Assembly (NCBI GenBank): GCA_022759165.1
Contig: JAEMPT010000052.1
Span: 1-8,223 of the forward strand
Length of the DNA: 8,223 bases
Direction of reading: 5' to 3'
Source: Thermoprotei archaeon
GTDB taxonomy: Archaea; Thermoproteota; Thermoprotei_A; Sulfolobales; Fervidicoccaceae
The notes beneath the pieces were generated by a model that was not told where the DNA came from, did not search any database, and worked only from the letters and a program-made list of their open reading frames with translations. The position numbers were made by a program, and so were the translations under genes. Position 1 is the stretch's first letter, and each line of letters opens with the position of its first letter. Positions 6,993 through 8,223 of this stretch are shown here, one piece after another.

Positions 6993-7172
6993 AAGCCAGT
7001 TATTAAATTTGAAGGAGTCGTCTATCGTTCATTAGCCCGATAACTTCTCAGAAAATTTGAAGCGTTAACTCATTCAGTGGAATATAATCAGCGTTCATAT
7101 ATTAATTTGACGATGAAAGTCAGTAGTTTCATTTTATTCGGTAGAAACGGCGACTCAAATAGCAAGTCAGTT
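6988..7172. repeat. Imperfect 14-base direct repeat in the rtcB upstream gap
   Basis: ATAGCAAGCCAGTT (6988-7001) recurs as ATAGCAAGTCAGTT (7159-7172), 13 of 14 identical, 171 bases apart, near the two ends of the 307-base gap. The left copy overlaps the candidate TATAAAA box. It could be a pair of regulator sites, the flanks of a lost insertion, or chance. Otherwise the gap 6893-7199 contains no gene, tRNA or convincing C/D-box RNA that I can find. Confidence 0.35.
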
Positions 7173-7199
7173 CACTGGAAAATGCTTAAGACGTAACCG

Positions 7200-8102
7200 T
7201 TAGCACTCTTTTACGCTTATTTCTTCTAAATACTTATATAGCTTTTTTTCGTTAAATATCTTACAATCTTCGCATACTTCACCGTGTAAGGAAAGGCCTC
7301 CGCAGAATTTACATCTGTTGGATGCTTCTTTTTCTAAAAGCCATCTTAAAGATTTGTCTACTGAATTTAAAATCTCTCCACTGCGCCACTTCATAGCACT
7401 TGCAAGTATATTTTCGGCGTATTCATCTGCTATACTTCTTTTAATATTATATTCAGCTAAAAGTTGCTTTTCGTATAGGTTGCTATAAAGAAGATAGGAG
7501 AAAAATGAAACTTCCCGGCATGTTATGCCATGGTATAAATTTATGAAGCTAAATCCGCTAGGCTTTTTCATCACCAAAGCGTTTTCTTCGGCTCCTTCAA
7601 AATTTGATGAAGCTATAGAAGAAATTTCCATCTTGACTATGGCATCTGAGCACATTGGGATAATTAAGGAGTTAAAGCCAACGGATTCAACTGCATAGGA
7701 TGCGACAGTCCTGTACCTTCTCCACCACTTCATTAAACCAATATCATTGAAAACTTGCTTCACTTCATCTGGAATTTCTATAAAAAGTATTTTCTCGATG
7801 ACGTTTTTCTCTATCGTCTTGAGTTCCTTCACAAGATAGCAATCATCTGTAAATGTAATAACGTTAGAAGAGTACTTTTTTTCTATAGATTTCAGCACCT
7901 TCAGACCAAACATGCCTGTGGCTGAAAAAACCGAGGGGATGAGATAAGCGACCTTATCCCCATACCTTAACTGACCGCTTTTGGAAAGATTCCTTTTTAT
8001 TCTCTTAATTAAATCACTCATATAACAATCAAAGCAAAAAGTTTCATCACTGAATGGCTTTCTTAATATCGCACCATTTTTATGACATTTTGAGCAAATC
8101 AA
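7200..8102 (-). CDS. Ncs2/Ctu2-like protein: tRNA thiolation family member with degenerate PP-loop
   Basis: This 300-residue protein has the plan of the Ncs6/TtuA/Ctu1 tRNA-thiolation family. There is an N-terminal zinc finger (Cys3, Cys6, Cys23, Cys26), a central Rossmann-like adenylation region, and a C-terminal zinc finger (Cys264, Cys267, Cys277, Cys280). After GDKVAYL, where active members have the ATP-binding SGGKDS, it has IPSVFSATG. The cluster-binding CxxC before the RR pair is replaced by GLMKWWRR, the GHNLDD-like motif by PMCSDA, and the later CPY cysteine is absent. Eukaryotic Ctu2/Ncs2 shows the same retained fingers and lost active site and serves as partner of catalytic Ctu1/Ncs6 in 2-thiolation of wobble U34. 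I infer a similar non-catalytic role. The TTG start, with AGGT 7 nt upstream and an in-frame TAG just before, is required to include the first four cysteines. No catalytic partner lies in this window. Gene certain; family likely; function inferred. Confidence 0.85.
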   Translation of the reverse strand: MICSKCHKNGAILRKPFSDETFCFDCYMSDLIKRIKRNLSKSGQLRYGDKVAYLIPSVFSATGMFGLKVLKSIEKKYSSNVITFTDDCYLVKELKTIEKNVIEKILFIEIPDEVKQVFNDIGLMKWWRRYRTVASYAVESVGFNSLIIPMCSDAIVKMEISSIASSNFEGAEENALVMKKPSGFSFINLYHGITCREVSFFSYLLYSNLYEKQLLAEYNIKRSIADEYAENILASAMKWRSGEILNSVDKSLRWLLEKEASNRCKFCGGLSLHGEVCEDCKIFNEKKLYKYLEEISVKEC

Positions 8103-8193
8103 TTCAAGGACCTATATTAGATTTTGAATAGATTTCTTTATTCCTTTTGCCAAAAATCTTACGATTTAGGGTCTCTCTTTTGAAGAAAGCAAG

Positions 8194-8201
8194 TTATATA
8201 A
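8194..8201. promoter_or_regulatory. TATA box TTATATAA in the right-hand gap
   Basis: TTATATAA is palindromic and reads the same on both strands. On the minus strand it would start the Ncs2-like gene near base 8170 with a leader of about 70 nt. On the plus strand, the purine-rich sequence just before it (AAGAAAGCAAG) resembles a TFB element, so it could equally serve a rightward gene outside the window. Bases 8103-8223 hold no coding sequence I can support. Confidence 0.4.
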
Positions 8202-8223
8202 TGCTTTATCAACTGCTGGGAAA

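Noticed and set aside
7047..7106. Short minus-strand frame (16 residues, MNADYIPLNELTLQIF) in the same gap
   Set aside because: It reads somewhat like protein, but stops after 16 residues, has an in-frame stop just upstream, and no continuation appears in other frames, so there is no case for a gene or a pseudogene.
7113..7196. 27-codon plus-strand frame in the gap upstream of rtcB
   Set aside because: There is no ribosome site or well-placed TATA box, it is very short, and it has no recognisable features.
6893..7199. C/D-box guide RNA in the gap
   Set aside because: Several CTGA-like and one GATGA-like element occur, but no ordered C, D', C', D set with proper spacing was found on either strand.
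7920..7965. Active-site PP-loop in the Ncs2-like protein
   Set aside because: I looked for SGGKDS or a close variant at the expected place, about residues 53-66; the sequence there cannot form the ATP pyrophosphate loop, so the protein was not called a catalytic Ncs6/TtuA.

Overview
This window looks archaeal. It encodes both subunits of DNA topoisomerase VI, a deoxyhypusine synthase, an RtcB RNA ligase of the archaeal length with no intein, and a stand-alone Mrp/NBP35 ATPase. Starts are often TTG, preceded by GGTGA/GAGGTGA-type ribosome sites about 7 nt upstream. Promoters look like archaeal TATA boxes. The deoxyhypusine synthase resembles crenarchaeal proteins most, so I infer a TACK-type (Thermoproteota-like) archaeon, probably thermophilic; the exact lineage cannot be fixed from the sequence. 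I see no rRNA, tRNA, CRISPR array, insertion sequence or phage gene.

Layout, left to right. Bases 1-91 may hold the 3' end of an unrecognised plus-strand gene. Bases 92-267 form a gap with three small adjacent hairpins at 150-213. A plus-strand pair follows: an Mrp/NBP35 P-loop ATPase (268-1119) overlapped by a very short gene for a four-cysteine zinc-ribbon protein (about 1100-1261). This pair runs head-on into a long minus-strand block, with only 5 bases between the two stop codons. In order of transcription the minus-strand genes are: a protein like the tRNA-thiolation subunit Ncs2/Ctu2 (8102-7200); a 307-base gap with candidate TATA boxes; rtcB (6892-5444); deoxyhypusine synthase (start 5436 or 5463, end 4498); a 100-base gap; top6B (4397-2661); and top6A (2634-1267).

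How they fit together. RtcB and deoxyhypusine synthase are tightly coupled. Both serve translation: tRNA splicing/RNA repair, and activation of the elongation factor aIF5A. The upstream Ncs2/Ctu2-like protein would add a third translation-related function, thiolation of the tRNA wobble uridine. Top6B and Top6A form the A2B2 type IIB topoisomerase and are almost certainly co-transcribed.

The most interesting item is the 300-residue protein at 7200-8102. It keeps the two terminal zinc-binding cysteine sets and the overall shape of the Ncs6/TtuA/Ctu1 family, but it has lost the ATP-binding SGGKDS loop and all the iron-sulfur cysteines. This is the pattern of the eukaryotic non-catalytic partner Ncs2/Ctu2. 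Other points of note are a lysine-rich insertion of roughly 70 residues in Top6A, loss of the second cysteine of the CPxC iron-sulfur motif in Mrp, and the easily missed zinc-ribbon gene.
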